Below, piece after piece: positions 16,580 through 25,938 of a stretch of DNA of 64,000 nt. Position 1 is the stretch's first letter, and every line of letters begins with the position of its first letter. Source of the stretch: Hymenobacter sp. PAMC 26628 (GTDB lineage Bacteria > Bacteroidota > Bacteroidia > Cytophagales > Hymenobacteraceae); the NCBI RefSeq assembly GCF_001562275.1, contig NZ_CP014304.1:4154001-4218000 (forward strand). The letters run 5' to 3'. Made by a program: the position numbers and the translations under genes. The notes under the pieces are model-generated. The model ran no database searches, had not been told where the DNA came from, and saw only the letters and a program-made list of their open reading frames with translations.

Positions 16580-19075
16580 ATGGCCGTAAACGAAAATGCA
16601 GAGCTAGAAGCTCTCATCCGCAACGCTATCGACGGCGGCACGGAGCCGCCTACTGCTGCCACCGTGGGCGCGGCCGCTGACGACGAAGCTGATGGAGGCC
16701 TAGACTTATCTACGCTGGCACTGGTGGCGCGGCGCAGCTTGCTGTGGTTGCTGTTGCTGTTAGCTTTAGGAGGCTCAGCAGCTTGGCTGTACTTGCGTTA
16801 TACAAAGCCAGTATATAAGTCTACTTCGCTGCTCAAAATAGACCAGCGAAGCGAAGCTGGCGTGGTGGGGCTAGGTGGCCAGCTTGCTGCTGCCGACCCC
16901 CGCGCCAGCAGCAAATTAGCAGGCGAGGTCCAACTCATCAAGTCGGAGATTATTTATAAGGAGTTGCGCGACTCTTTGGATTTGTACGTGAACTATTACG
17001 TGCAGGGCACGGTGCTCGAAAGTGAGCTGTACGGCATTTCACCATTCCAGATTGCATATACAATAAAAGATAAAGATCTTTATAACCAGAAGATTAGCTT
17101 AGCGTTTACCAGCCCTACTCGCTACAGCATTAGCTACAGTGGACCGGGTACAGCCTTAGATGGCGAATACGACCTTGAGAAACAGGTATCGCTGCCCGGC
17201 CTCGATTTAAAAGTAACGCCGACGCAGTATTTTGGACCTGCGTCCCTAATCGCGAAATACCATTTCACCATCCAAGACCAAGGTACGGTGAATGCTTATT
17301 TGGAAAAAAATCTGGCCGTTGATATTTCGAGCGCCGATGCTAATACCATCCAGATTTCCTTCACTGATTTTAATCCCAAAAAGGCGCAGCGCATTGTCAA
17401 CAAAGTTGACACTGTATACCAACGGGCCAAAGTGTTGCGCGAGCAGGAGAACACCGCGCGCACGCTACGGTACCTCGACCAGCAACTTGAAGTCAATTAT
17501 GATAACCTGGAACGTGCCGAGAATCGTTACCAAGGTTTCGTTGAAAAAACGAAAACGTACGACGTGAAGTCGGAAGTGGCGGCACTGGCTTCCAGAGGCG
17601 AGGACTTAGAGGAGCAACGACTAAAGCTAAACCAAAACCTTGTGTTGCTGAGTGAAATCTCCCGCATGGTGCAACAAACCCACATTACCCGAAACGAGGA
17701 TGAAACGATAGAGCAAAGCATTCCAGGCCTGGGAGATATTAACGACCCTATTCTGAGCCAGCTATTGAGCCAACTCAACGGCATGCAGTGGGAACAGGAA
17801 CGCATCAGGCGCTCTTATACTGGTGCCACCGAGGCCGTGCAGCAGAAAAACGCTCAGATGGACTATACCTTGAGCAGCATTTTACGGCAGATTACGCAGG
17901 CACGCAAGGCTTTACTCAATAAAATAGCGTTGCTCGACCGGCAGCAAAATAAGCTTGATGCCAAGCAACAAGGGCTGCCCAGCCGGGCCACCGAGCAAGC
18001 CCGCTTGCAACGTCCGCTCGCCTTGGCTGAGGGTACGTATACCATGCTGATGGGCAAAAAGGTGGATTATAATATTCAGAAAGCTGGCACTACTGCTGAT
18101 TTCCAGATTTTGTTTCCTGCTTCGGAACCACGCGTACCCATTTCGCCAGTTCGGCTCATGGTATATGCCATTGGACTGGCTGGAGGCCTATTCTTAGGTC
18201 TAGGTTTGATAGCGGTGCGGTACTTGCTGCACAACACCATTACGAACACGCGCGAGCTGGAACACAGCACCCAGGCCGCCGTATTGGGCGTCATTCCCAC
18301 CTACGATAAGGAGAAAATGGAAGTGTCGCGCTTAGTGGTAAACGACAACCCTAAGTCGGCCATTTCCGAAGCCATCCGCTCCATCCGCACCAACCTGGAT
18401 TTCATCAGCTCTGCGAAAAAACAGCGGCTGATTTCGGTAACGTCCACCATATCGGGCGAGGGCAAAACATTTGTTACGGTCAACTTAGCCGGCATTATTG
18501 CTATGTCGGGGCAGCGCGTTATTGTGCTCGACCTTGACATGCGCAAGCCCAAAGTGAACCTGGCATTCGGGGCGGAGAACCTGAAGGGCGTGAGCACCAT
18601 CCTGATTGACCGGCACTCGGTGGCAGAATGCATTCAGCGCACATCCATCGATGCGCTGCAATTTATTTCGGCAGGCCCCACCCCACCCAACCCATCCGAG
18701 CTAATCCTCAGCCCCCGGTTTGACCAGATGCTGAAGGAGTTGTACGAAAGTTATGACGTAGTGATGATTGATACCCCACCGGTGGGATTGGTAACCGATG
18801 GCATTCTGATTATGCGGCGGGCGGATATTCCAATTTATATCGTGCGGGCTGACTATTCGCGCAAGGCCTTCATCAAGAACATGAACCGCCTGATGCGCAC
18901 CAATAACCTTACCCGCATGTGCACTATCCTCAATGACGCCCAGTCGAAAGGCGCCTACGGGTATGGGTACGGCTATGGGTATGGGTATGGTAGCGGCACG
19001 TACGGCCAAGGGTACTACGAAGACCCAACTGCGCCTCCTACGCTGGCGCAAAAGCTGGGCCGACTCTTCAAATAG
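16580..19075 (+). CDS. Polysaccharide co-polymerase / tyrosine autokinase (Wzc-like)
   Basis: An 831-aa inner-membrane protein that controls polysaccharide chain length and export through cycles of tyrosine autophosphorylation. Order: N-terminal helix near residues 50-75, Wzz-type periplasmic domain with coiled coil (about 280-480), second helix near 530-555, then a cytosolic BY-kinase domain. The kinase shows Walker A SGEGKT, Walker A' VIVLDLDMRKP, and Walker B VVMIDTPP. The tail is a striking GYGYGYGYGYG run plus more Tyr, the phospho-acceptor cluster. The CpsB-like phosphatase gene follows 27 bp later. Confidence 0.93.
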   Translation: MAVNENAELEALIRNAIDGGTEPPTAATVGAAADDEADGGLDLSTLALVARRSLLWLLLLLALGGSAAWLYLRYTKPVYKSTSLLKIDQRSEAGVVGLGGQLAAADPRASSKLAGEVQLIKSEIIYKELRDSLDLYVNYYVQGTVLESELYGISPFQIAYTIKDKDLYNQKISLAFTSPTRYSISYSGPGTALDGEYDLEKQVSLPGLDLKVTPTQYFGPASLIAKYHFTIQDQGTVNAYLEKNLAVDISSADANTIQISFTDFNPKKAQRIVNKVDTVYQRAKVLREQENTARTLRYLDQQLEVNYDNLERAENRYQGFVEKTKTYDVKSEVAALASRGEDLEEQRLKLNQNLVLLSEISRMVQQTHITRNEDETIEQSIPGLGDINDPILSQLLSQLNGMQWEQERIRRSYTGATEAVQQKNAQMDYTLSSILRQITQARKALLNKIALLDRQQNKLDAKQQGLPSRATEQARLQRPLALAEGTYTMLMGKKVDYNIQKAGTTADFQILFPASEPRVPISPVRLMVYAIGLAGGLFLGLGLIAVRYLLHNTITNTRELEHSTQAAVLGVIPTYDKEKMEVSRLVVNDNPKSAISEAIRSIRTNLDFISSAKKQRLISVTSTISGEGKTFVTVNLAGIIAMSGQRVIVLDLDMRKPKVNLAFGAENLKGVSTILIDRHSVAECIQRTSIDALQFISAGPTPPNPSELILSPRFDQMLKELYESYDVVMIDTPPVGLVTDGILIMRRADIPIYIVRADYSRKAFIKNMNRLMRTNNLTRMCTILNDAQSKGAYGYGYGYGYGYGSGTYGQGYYEDPTAPPTLAQKLGRLFK

Positions 19076-19102
19076 GCCTGCTATAGGACCTAACCTACAC
19101 TG

Positions 19103-19885
19103 ATGGCTACTTTTTGGCAACGGCTTTTCGGCCCGGTCGCCGCTCCCGTCGCTGCGGGCCTCGCTCCGGCTGGGGCCCTGGCGGCGCTGGGCGCCGACAT
19201 GCATTCGCACTTGTTGCCGGGCCTTGACGATGGCGCGGCAACGCTGGAAGACTCGCTGGCCCTGTTGCGCGAGCTGCGCCGGTTGGGGTTTAAGCGGCTG
19301 GTGATGACGCCTCACATCATGGGCGATTTCTACAAAAATACACCCGAAGGTATTCGGGAGGCCTTGGCACTGCTGCGCAAGGCCGCCACCGCCGAGGGCT
19401 TGGACGATGTGGTGCTGGAGTGCGCGGCCGAATATTACCTCGACGAGTTTTTGGGCCGCAAGCTGGCGGATGGCACCGAGATGCTCACCTTCGGGGGGGG
19501 CCGGCGCTACTTGCTGTTCGAGACGTCGTACCTAAATGAGCCGCTTAATCTGTACGAAACCATCTTCGAACTGAAATCGCAGGGCTACCAGCCGGTGCTG
19601 GCCCATCCCGAGCGCTACACCTACCTCTACGGGCGGCTGGCCGACATTGAGAAGCTGCGCCGCGACTACGGCGTGCTGCTGCAAATCAACTTGAATTCGC
19701 TGGCAGGCTACTACTCGCCCACCGCGCAAAAGATTGCCGAGCGGCTGATTGACGCGCAACTCGTAGACTTTGTGGGCACCGACACGCATCACTTGCGCCA
19801 CACTTCCACGCTAGGCCGCAAGGTGGCATCGTCCCCCTACTTCCAGCGGCTTTTGGAATTGCCGCTGCTTAATAAAACGCTCTGA
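19103..19885 (+). CDS. PHP-family tyrosine phosphatase (CpsB/YwqE-like)
   Basis: A 260-aa metal-dependent phosphatase that most likely dephosphorylates the tyrosine tail of the upstream Wzc-like kinase. Metal ligands of the PHP fold are visible: DMHSHLLPGLDDGA, MTPHIMGDFY, LAHPERY, and GTDTHHLRH. It follows the kinase by 27 bp and precedes the epimerase by 3 bp, so all four genes probably share one transcript. Confidence 0.9.
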   Translation: MATFWQRLFGPVAAPVAAGLAPAGALAALGADMHSHLLPGLDDGAATLEDSLALLRELRRLGFKRLVMTPHIMGDFYKNTPEGIREALALLRKAATAEGLDDVVLECAAEYYLDEFLGRKLADGTEMLTFGGGRRYLLFETSYLNEPLNLYETIFELKSQGYQPVLAHPERYTYLYGRLADIEKLRRDYGVLLQINLNSLAGYYSPTAQKIAERLIDAQLVDFVGTDTHHLRHTSTLGRKVASSPYFQRLLELPLLNKTL

Positions 19886-19888
19886 GCC

Positions 19889-20875
19889 ATGATTTTTGTC
19901 ACGGGTGGCACCGGGCTTATCGGCTCTTTTCTGCTACGGGCTTTGCGAGCGCGGGGCTTGGCGGTGCGCGCCCTGCACCGGGGCCCGGTGCCCACCGGAG
20001 CAGCACCGGGCGTGGAGTGGCTGGCCGGCGACTTGCTCGATACTGACCTGCTGCGGGCAGCGCTCACGCCCGACGTCACGCACGTGTTCCACTGCGCCGG
20101 GCTGGTGTCGTATGCGCCACAGGACATAGAACTGCTTCAGTCCGTGAACGTGGACGGCACGGCGGGCATGGTGGACGCGTGCCTGGAAAGGCCAGGCATT
20201 CGGCTGGCGCACGTGTCGTCGGTGGCGGCGCTGGGCACGCCCACGGCCCCGGGGCCCCAGGTAGTGACGGAAGCCGCCACCTGGGACCTGGGGGCCGCCC
20301 ACCCCGTCTACGCTACCAGCAAGTACCTGGGCGAGCTGGAGGTGTGGCGCGGCGCAGCCGAGGGCTTATCTGCCGTCGTCGTAAACCCGTCGGTGGTGCT
20401 GGGGCCCGGCGACTGGCATCGCAGCAGCACCCGCTTGCTGCGCTACGCCCACGAGCAGCACCACTTTTATACCCGCGGCCTGGTCAATTTCGTGGACGTG
20501 CGCGACGTGGTGGCCCAATTGCTGGCGCTGGCGCTGGACCTGCCGGCCGTGCGCGACCAACGCTTCATTCTGAGCGCTGGGGCCCTGCCGCTGGCCGAGT
20601 TCTTTGGGCAGGCGGCGGCGGCGATGGGCCGCCGCCCGCCCACGGTGGCCGTGCCCGACTGGGCGGCCGAAGGCATTTGGCGGCTCGAACACGCGCGGGC
20701 CCTGCTAACGGGGGCGCGGCCACTCATCACCCGCGACACGGCCCGTGCCGGCCGCCGCCCCGTTACCTACGCCAGTGCGCGGGTGCAGCAAGCCACCGGC
20801 CTTCCCTTCAAACCTTTAAACGAAACCATTGCTTGGTGCGCTGCAAATTTGGTAATTGCCCCGGCGGCAACTTAG
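19889..20875 (+). CDS. NAD(P)-dependent epimerase/dehydratase (extended SDR)
   Basis: A 328-aa extended SDR. The nucleotide site FVTGGTGLIGSFLL is at the N-terminus, and the catalytic YATSKYLGE (YxxxK) is near residue 140. The substrate is not evident; relatives include nucleotide-sugar epimerases and dihydroflavonol-4-reductase-like enzymes. It begins 3 bp after the phosphatase stop, so it is co-transcribed with the polysaccharide genes, which makes a nucleotide-sugar substrate plausible but unproven. Confidence 0.85.
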   Translation: MIFVTGGTGLIGSFLLRALRARGLAVRALHRGPVPTGAAPGVEWLAGDLLDTDLLRAALTPDVTHVFHCAGLVSYAPQDIELLQSVNVDGTAGMVDACLERPGIRLAHVSSVAALGTPTAPGPQVVTEAATWDLGAAHPVYATSKYLGELEVWRGAAEGLSAVVVNPSVVLGPGDWHRSSTRLLRYAHEQHHFYTRGLVNFVDVRDVVAQLLALALDLPAVRDQRFILSAGALPLAEFFGQAAAAMGRRPPTVAVPDWAAEGIWRLEHARALLTGARPLITRDTARAGRRPVTYASARVQQATGLPFKPLNETIAWCAANLVIAPAAT

Positions 20876-21049
20876 CTTTAGCTGTTGATAGCTGCCTCAT
20901 CCGTGGCGCGGAGTTTTTTCGTTAATCGCACGGATTTTGGGGAATATTGTTAGTAATATTGGTTAACTCCCGGAGCCCACCGGTTGCACCGCGCCCGGCT
21001 TTAGCGGCCGGTCCGGGTCGCACCAGCCCCGGGGTTTAGCGGCGATACT

Positions 21050-22453
21050 ATGCGAATGAACGAACATTATGAAAACCACCGGGCCGTGCTTGACACCGTC
21101 CGGCGCTTCGAGCAAATGCAGGCGCGCCAAGAGTCTGTCTTTTTTGACTTGGAAGACTTTGAATTAATCATTGATCACTACGTCACCAATGCCCGGTTTG
21201 AGGAGGCACTGCAGGCGTGCGAAGCCGCGCTCGGCCAGTATCCGTTTTCCACCGAGTTGCTCATCGACCGGGCGCAGGTCACAGCCATGCGCGGCGACTA
21301 CACCGAAGCCGAACGCCAGATTGACCACGTGGCCACGCTGGACCCTACCAACGCCGACGTGGCCGTGACGCGGGGCATCATCAGCACCCAGCGCGGGCAG
21401 TTTGCTGAAGCTGTGGCGTTTTTCCAAATTGGATTGGAGCAGGAGCCTGAGCGCGACGACATTCACTTCAACCTGGGCCTCGCGTACCAGAGCTGGCAAA
21501 AATTCAAGAGCGCCGCCAAGCACTACAAGCAGAGCCTACGCCTGAACCCCGACAACGAAACCGGCGTGCAGGAGCTGCTGCACTGCCTGGAAATCAGCGG
21601 CCGCCTGGAGGAGCATGCGGAGTTTTTCCAGAAATTCACCGACGACGACCCCTATGCGGCCATGGCCTGGTACAACCTCGGCCAGTATTGGTACCGGCGC
21701 GAGGATTTCACGAAGGCCGCCGAGGCGTTTGACTACGCCATCGTCATCAGCCCCGATTTTTACGACGCCCACCACTGGCTGGCCGACGCGTTTGTGTGCC
21801 AGGAGGAATTCCGCAAGGCCATTGCCGAATTTGAGTTGAGCTACGCGCCCGGCGAGCCTACCGACGAGGCCCTGTGCAACATCGGCGAGTGCTACGAGAA
21901 GCTGCGCGAGTGGGACGCGGCCCGGCGCTTCTACCGCCAGGCCCTGGAGGTGAACCCCGAGATGGACGAAGCCTGGTTTGGCCAGGGCGTGCTGATGCAG
22001 GAGCAGGAACGTTGGATGGAAGCCATCCACTTCTTCCGCAAGGCCACCGAGCTGTACGGCGACAGCGGCGAGTACTGGGCGGCGCTGGGCGCGGCCGAAA
22101 ACCAAGTGGGCAACGTCGTCAGTGCCCTGGAGGCCTACGAAAAAGCCACTGAAGTTGCCCCTGAGGAGGCCCAGGGCTGGGTGAACTGGAGCGCCATTCT
22201 CTACGAGCAAGGCCACTTTGGTGAGGCCGCGGCGCTAGTGCAACACGCCGTGGAGCTGCACCCCCACGAGGCCCATTTCCACTATATGCGCTGCGCTTAC
22301 TTGCTGGCCGACGGCCACTTGCGCGAAGCGTACCAGTCGCTGGAAACGGCCCTGGCCCTGAACTACGACCAGCACACGCTGCTGTTCGACTACTTCCCTG
22401 AGCTGCGCCGCCAGCCGGCCCTGCTGCGCCTCATCGACCAGCACCGGTCGTAG
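21050..22453 (+). CDS. Tetratricopeptide repeat protein
   Basis: A 467-aa soluble protein built almost entirely from TPR units (for example AAMAWYNLGQYWYRREDFTKAAEAFDYA and similar 34-residue repeats, about ten in all). There is no signal peptide or catalytic motif. TPR proteins act as protein-protein scaffolds; the partner cannot be inferred from the neighbours. Two ATGs lie in frame at the start (21050, 21056); either is possible. A terminator follows at 22482-22514. Confidence 0.88.
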   Translation: MRMNEHYENHRAVLDTVRRFEQMQARQESVFFDLEDFELIIDHYVTNARFEEALQACEAALGQYPFSTELLIDRAQVTAMRGDYTEAERQIDHVATLDPTNADVAVTRGIISTQRGQFAEAVAFFQIGLEQEPERDDIHFNLGLAYQSWQKFKSAAKHYKQSLRLNPDNETGVQELLHCLEISGRLEEHAEFFQKFTDDDPYAAMAWYNLGQYWYRREDFTKAAEAFDYAIVISPDFYDAHHWLADAFVCQEEFRKAIAEFELSYAPGEPTDEALCNIGECYEKLREWDAARRFYRQALEVNPEMDEAWFGQGVLMQEQERWMEAIHFFRKATELYGDSGEYWAALGAAENQVGNVVSALEAYEKATEVAPEEAQGWVNWSAILYEQGHFGEAAALVQHAVELHPHEAHFHYMRCAYLLADGHLREAYQSLETALALNYDQHTLLFDYFPELRRQPALLRLIDQHRS

Positions 22454-22471
22454 CGGTGGGGCCCCAGTTGC

Positions 22472-22479
22472 TATTTTTG
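22472..22479 (+). promoter_or_regulatory. Possible comA -7 box (TATTTTTG)
   Basis: A TAnnTTTG match 80 bp before comA but upstream of the hairpin at 22482-22514. If used, the transcript would pass through that hairpin, as in an attenuator; it may equally be chance in a T-rich stretch. Confidence 0.25.
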
Positions 22480-22481
22480 TG

Positions 22482-22514
22482 CCTGCCTGCCCTTCGGGGC
22501 GGGCAGGTTTTTTT
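22482..22514 (+). terminator. Terminator after the TPR gene
   Basis: CCTGCCTGCCC pairs with GGGCGGGCAGG (one G-U pair) around a UUCG-type loop, followed by seven T residues. Confidence 0.85.
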
Positions 22515-22558
22515 GTTTTCTGCCGCGCTTGCTGGCCCATTCTACGCTTGTTTTGCCC

Positions 22559-23389
22559 ATGAATTATTCGATTAACCAACTTCCCGACCGCACCGCTAAA
22601 CCCCGCGAGCAAGGCTACACCATGGTGATGGACAAGGGCATGAGCCTGCGCGAGGTGGAAGACTTTCTGGAAGTGGGCGCCGCTTACACCGACGTGGTGA
22701 AGCTGGGCTGGGCCACGTCGTACGTGGTGCCCAACCTGAAGCGCAAGCTGGAAATTTACCGGGCGGCCGGCATCCCGGTGTACTTCGGGGGCACGCTATT
22801 CGAAGCCTTCATCATCCGCAACCAGTTCGACGACTACCGCCGCCTGCTCGACGAGTACCAGATGGAGTACGCCGAGGTATCGGACGGCAGCATCGACCTG
22901 GCCCACGACCGCAAGTGCGCGTACATCCGCGACCTGAGCAAGACCGTGCGGGTGCTAAGCGAAGTGGGCAGCAAGGACGCCGAGAAGATCATTCCGCCCT
23001 ATAAGTGGATTTCGCAGATGGAGGCCGAGCTGGCCGCCGGGGCCATCAAGGTCATCGGCGAGGCCCGCGAGGGCGGCAACGTGGGCCTGTTCCGCAGCAC
23101 GGGCGAGGTGCGCTCGGGCTTAGTGGAAGAGATTCTGACCAAGATTCCGGGCGAGAAAATCATTTGGGAGGCCCCGCAGAAAGCCCAGCAGGTGTGGTTC
23201 ATCAAGCTGCTCGGGGCCAACGTGAACCTGGGCAACATCGCCCCCAACGAGGTGGTGAGCCTCGAAACCATCCGCCTGGGCCTGCGTGGCGATACGTTCA
23301 CTCACTTCCTTGACATGGACGCGGTGGACCCTATGTTCCACCCGGCCGCCAAAACCGGCAAGCCCGGCACGTCGATGCCCCGCGGCTAA
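22559..23389 (+). CDS. comA: Phosphosulfolactate synthase (ComA family)
   Basis: A 276-aa (beta/alpha)8 enzyme of the ComA family, which adds sulfite to phosphoenolpyruvate to form phosphosulfolactate. Family segments: KPREQGYTMVMDKGMSLREVEDFLEV, DVVKLGWATSYV, GGTLFEAF, EVSDGSIDL, ARE-GGNVGL and LGANVNLGNIAPNEVVSLE. The ATG at 22559 begins the conserved part; a 10-codon longer reading has no support. In Archaea this is the first step of coenzyme M synthesis. Bacteroidota do not make coenzyme M, so here it may feed sulfolactate or cysteate for sulfonolipids; that role is inferred. Confidence 0.85.
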   Translation: MNYSINQLPDRTAKPREQGYTMVMDKGMSLREVEDFLEVGAAYTDVVKLGWATSYVVPNLKRKLEIYRAAGIPVYFGGTLFEAFIIRNQFDDYRRLLDEYQMEYAEVSDGSIDLAHDRKCAYIRDLSKTVRVLSEVGSKDAEKIIPPYKWISQMEAELAAGAIKVIGEAREGGNVGLFRSTGEVRSGLVEEILTKIPGEKIIWEAPQKAQQVWFIKLLGANVNLGNIAPNEVVSLETIRLGLRGDTFTHFLDMDAVDPMFHPAAKTGKPGTSMPRG

Positions 23390-23521
23390 CCCGGGGCCCC
23401 AGCGCGGGCGTTGCGCGCTTCTCCTCACCGAAACGCTGGTCTCTTGGCAGGGGCCAGCGTTTTGGCTGTCCGGGCTTTGCCTCGGAGCCGTTTTCTTTGT
23501 CGTCTATTCTTTTCGCACCTA

Positions 23522-24184
23522 ATGGAAATCATTAAACACTTCTTCGACCTGCTGCTGCACCTCGACAAAACCCTCGTGAACGTGGTGCACGACTACGGCA
23601 GCCTCACCTACCTGATTCTGTTCCTCATCATCTTCACCGAAACGGGCATCATCATTTTTCCTTTCCTGCCCGGCGACTCGCTGCTGTTTGCCGCGGGGGC
23701 CCTGGCGGCCCGCCCCGAAACCGGCCTGAGCGTGTGGGCGCTGATGCCGCTGCTGATTGCGGCGGCCTTCATCGGCGACAACGTGAACTATGCCGTGGGC
23801 GACTACCTGGGGCCCCGGGTGTTTCAGCAGGATTTCCGGTTTTTGAAGCGCAAGTACCTGGAGCAAACCCAGGCGTTCTACGCCAAGCACGGCGGCAAAA
23901 CCATCATCATGGCGCGCTTCGTGCCCATTGTGCGCACGTTTGCGCCGTTTGTGGCCGGCGTGGGCACCATGACGTACCGCCACTTCGCGTCGTACAGCAT
24001 CGTGGGGGCCGTGCTGTGGGTGGTGGTGCTGACGCTGGCGGGCTACCTGTTTGGCAACATCGAAATGATAAAGAAAAACTTCGAGCTTGTCGTGCTCGGC
24101 ATCATCGCCCTGTCGGTGCTGCCCCCGCTGTGGTCGTACCTGAAGGGCAAGCTAGGGGCCCAGTCCGGGGCCCCGGCGAAGTAG
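23522..24184 (+). CDS. DedA-family membrane protein (VTT domain)
   Basis: A 220-aa inner-membrane protein of the DedA/SNARE-associated family, whose members move lipid carriers such as undecaprenyl phosphate or phospholipids across the membrane. Typical segments are FTETGIIIFPFLPGDSLLF, GDNVNYAVGDYLG, and ARFVPIVRTFAPFVAGVGTMTYRHF with the conserved Arg and Pro. The ATG at 23522 starts a normal DedA N-terminus; the longer reading adds an unrelated leader. It is 22 bp upstream of aroE. Confidence 0.9.
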   Translation: MEIIKHFFDLLLHLDKTLVNVVHDYGSLTYLILFLIIFTETGIIIFPFLPGDSLLFAAGALAARPETGLSVWALMPLLIAAAFIGDNVNYAVGDYLGPRVFQQDFRFLKRKYLEQTQAFYAKHGGKTIIMARFVPIVRTFAPFVAGVGTMTYRHFASYSIVGAVLWVVVLTLAGYLFGNIEMIKKNFELVVLGIIALSVLPPLWSYLKGKLGAQSGAPAK

Positions 24185-24206
24185 GCGCCCGTTTTATTCC
24201 TGCCCC

Positions 24207-24953
24207 ATGCGTGAGTTCGGACTCATCGGCCGCTCGCTCGGCCACTCGTTTTCACAAACCTATTTCACCCAGAAGTTCCACGACCTGGGCCTGGCCGACT
24301 GCCGCTACGACCTGCACGAGCTGCCTACCGCCGCCGAGCTGCCGGTGCTGTTGCGCGCCCACCCGGGCCTGCGGGGCCTGAACGTGACGGTGCCCTACAA
24401 GCAGGACGTGCTGCCGCTGCTCGACGAAGTGGTACTTGCCGCGGCCCTCATTGGCGCCGTAAATGTGATTGACGTGCGCCCCGACGGTCGCCTGGTGGGC
24501 CACAACACCGACTACATCGGCTTCCGCGAATCGCTGCGCCGGTTTCTCCCCAGCACCAGAGCCGGGGCCCCAGCGCTGGTGCTGGGCATGGGCGGCGCCG
24601 CCAAAGCCGTGGAGGCTGCTCTGCGCGACTTAGGCATTCCGTACCAGCTGGTGGGCCGCCGCCCGGGGGGCCCCAGCCTCACCTACGCCGACCTGACGCC
24701 GGCGGTGCTGGCCGCACATCCACTCATCATCAATGCCACGCCGGTGGGCACCTTTCCGCACGTGGAAGAAGCGCCGGACTTGCCTTATGGGGCCCTCACG
24801 CCGGGCCACTACCTCTACGATTTGGTGTACAACCCGCGCGAAACCGCATTCATGGCGCGCGGCCGGGCCGCCGGGGCCCAGGTCAAAAACGGCTACGAGA
24901 TGCTGTGCCTGCAAGCCGAAGCCGCCTGGGACATTTGGAACCCACCGGCTTGA
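24207..24953 (+). CDS. aroE: Shikimate dehydrogenase
   Basis: Reduces 3-dehydroshikimate to shikimate with NADPH in aromatic amino acid synthesis. Signatures: GRSLGHSFSQTYF (shikimate-binding Ser), NVTVPYKQDVL (catalytic Lys), NTDYIGF, the NADP-binding GMGGAAKAVEAAL, NATPVG and YNPRETAFM. It is 248 aa, slightly short but complete. It follows the DedA gene by 22 bp and ends at a terminator. Confidence 0.95.
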   Translation: MREFGLIGRSLGHSFSQTYFTQKFHDLGLADCRYDLHELPTAAELPVLLRAHPGLRGLNVTVPYKQDVLPLLDEVVLAAALIGAVNVIDVRPDGRLVGHNTDYIGFRESLRRFLPSTRAGAPALVLGMGGAAKAVEAALRDLGIPYQLVGRRPGGPSLTYADLTPAVLAAHPLIINATPVGTFPHVEEAPDLPYGALTPGHYLYDLVYNPRETAFMARGRAAGAQVKNGYEMLCLQAEAAWDIWNPPA

Positions 24954-24974
24954 ACAGAACTACCGCACAAACAC

Positions 24975-25014
24975 ATAAGAGCGGGCTGCCCATTGCTGGG
25001 CAGCCCGCTCTTAT
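24975..25014. terminator. Bidirectional terminator between aroE and wrbA
   Basis: A perfect 17-bp stem, ATAAGAGCGGGCTGCCC with its complement, around a 6-nt loop between two convergent genes. Confidence 0.9.
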
Positions 25015-25030
25015 GTTGAAAACGTTGCCC

Positions 25031-25642
25031 TTACTTGGCCAGCTTGCTGGCAATTTCGGCCGTGTGGCGGCCTTGGAAGCGGGCGCCTTCCAATTCGTTC
25101 TCGCTGGGCTGGCGCTCGCCTTTGCCGCCGGCCACGGTGCTGGCGCCGTAGGGCGTGCCGCCGGTCACTTCCTCGTGGCCCATCTGGCCCTGCCAGGCGT
25201 AGGGCAGGCCCACGATGACGAAGCCGTGGTGCAACAGCTCGGTGTGGAAGTTGCGAATGGTTTCTTCCTGGCCGCCGTGCTGGGTGGCGGTGCTCACAAA
25301 GGCGCCGCCCACTTTGCCCACCAGGGCCCCCGTGGCCCACAGGCCGCCGGTGCTGTCCATGAACGCCTGCATCTGGCCGCAGAGGTTGCCGTAGCGGGTA
25401 GGCGTACCAAAGATGATGGCATCGTACTGCGTCAGCTCATCGGGGGTGGCCACGGGCACGTGAGCAAAGGCCTGCTGGGCCCCGGTGGCGCCAGTTTTGT
25501 CGAGCACTTCCTTGGGCAGCGTTTCGGGTACGCGCTTCACTACTACTTCATTACCAGCTACCTGACGGGCGCCTTCGGCTACGGCCTCGGCTAATTTCCA
25601 GACGTGGCCATAGGTGGAATAAAACAGAACCAGCGTTTTCAT
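25031..25642 (-). CDS. wrbA: NAD(P)H:quinone oxidoreductase WrbA
   Basis: A 203-aa flavodoxin-like FMN enzyme that reduces quinones by two electrons, protecting against semiquinone radicals. The FMN phosphate loop is [16 protein letters not shown], and the second loop is [39 protein letters not shown] is the family-specific segment. The ATG at 25642 is the conserved start. The upstream region contains a predicted -7 box and an AT-rich palindrome that could bind a redox-sensing regulator. Confidence 0.94.
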   Translation of the reverse strand: MKTLVLFYSTYGHVWKLAEAVAEGARQVAGNEVVVKRVPETLPKEVLDKTGATGAQQAFAHVPVATPDELTQYDAIIFGTPTRYGNLCGQMQAFMDSTGGLWATGALVGKVGGAFVSTATQHGGQEETIRNFHTELLHHGFVIVGLPYAWQGQMGHEEVTGGTPYGASTVAGGKGERQPSENELEGARFQGRHTAEIASKLAK

Positions 25643-25690
25643 GGAGTTGGGACTAAGTGGAAAAAAGGGGGACAGGTGAGTGATACAAAA

Positions 25691-25717
25691 CAAATGTATA
25701 TACATTAAATGTACAAA
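25691..25717 (-). promoter_or_regulatory. wrbA promoter region with palindrome
   Basis: TACATTTG (TAnnTTTG) lies at 25691-25698 on the - strand, with TTTG at 25714-25717 only 15 nt further upstream. Between them is the palindrome ACATT-A-AATGT (25702-25712), centred where a repressor would block the polymerase. Function is predicted from position only. Confidence 0.4.
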
Positions 25718-25938
25718 CATGGTTGCGCGATAATATTATTTTTCACTGATCGTCAACTTATTTTAAGGGCAGCGGGCGCGCATGCAACCATTCGGGCGCG
25801 GCCGGCCTCCCGGAAATAGCCCACGGCTTTGCTAGTTCTACCCACCTCGCGCGCCCCTATGCCGGACTTTTCCTTTTTCGCTCCCTTCACCGCTGGTCCT
25901 GCCGGGCACCGGGCCGGTTTTTGCCGCCGGCCCCGCGC

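Noticed and set aside
20930-20965. AATATT-N6-AATATT repeat before the TPR gene
   Set aside because: Each half is itself a common AT palindrome; nothing else supports an operator.
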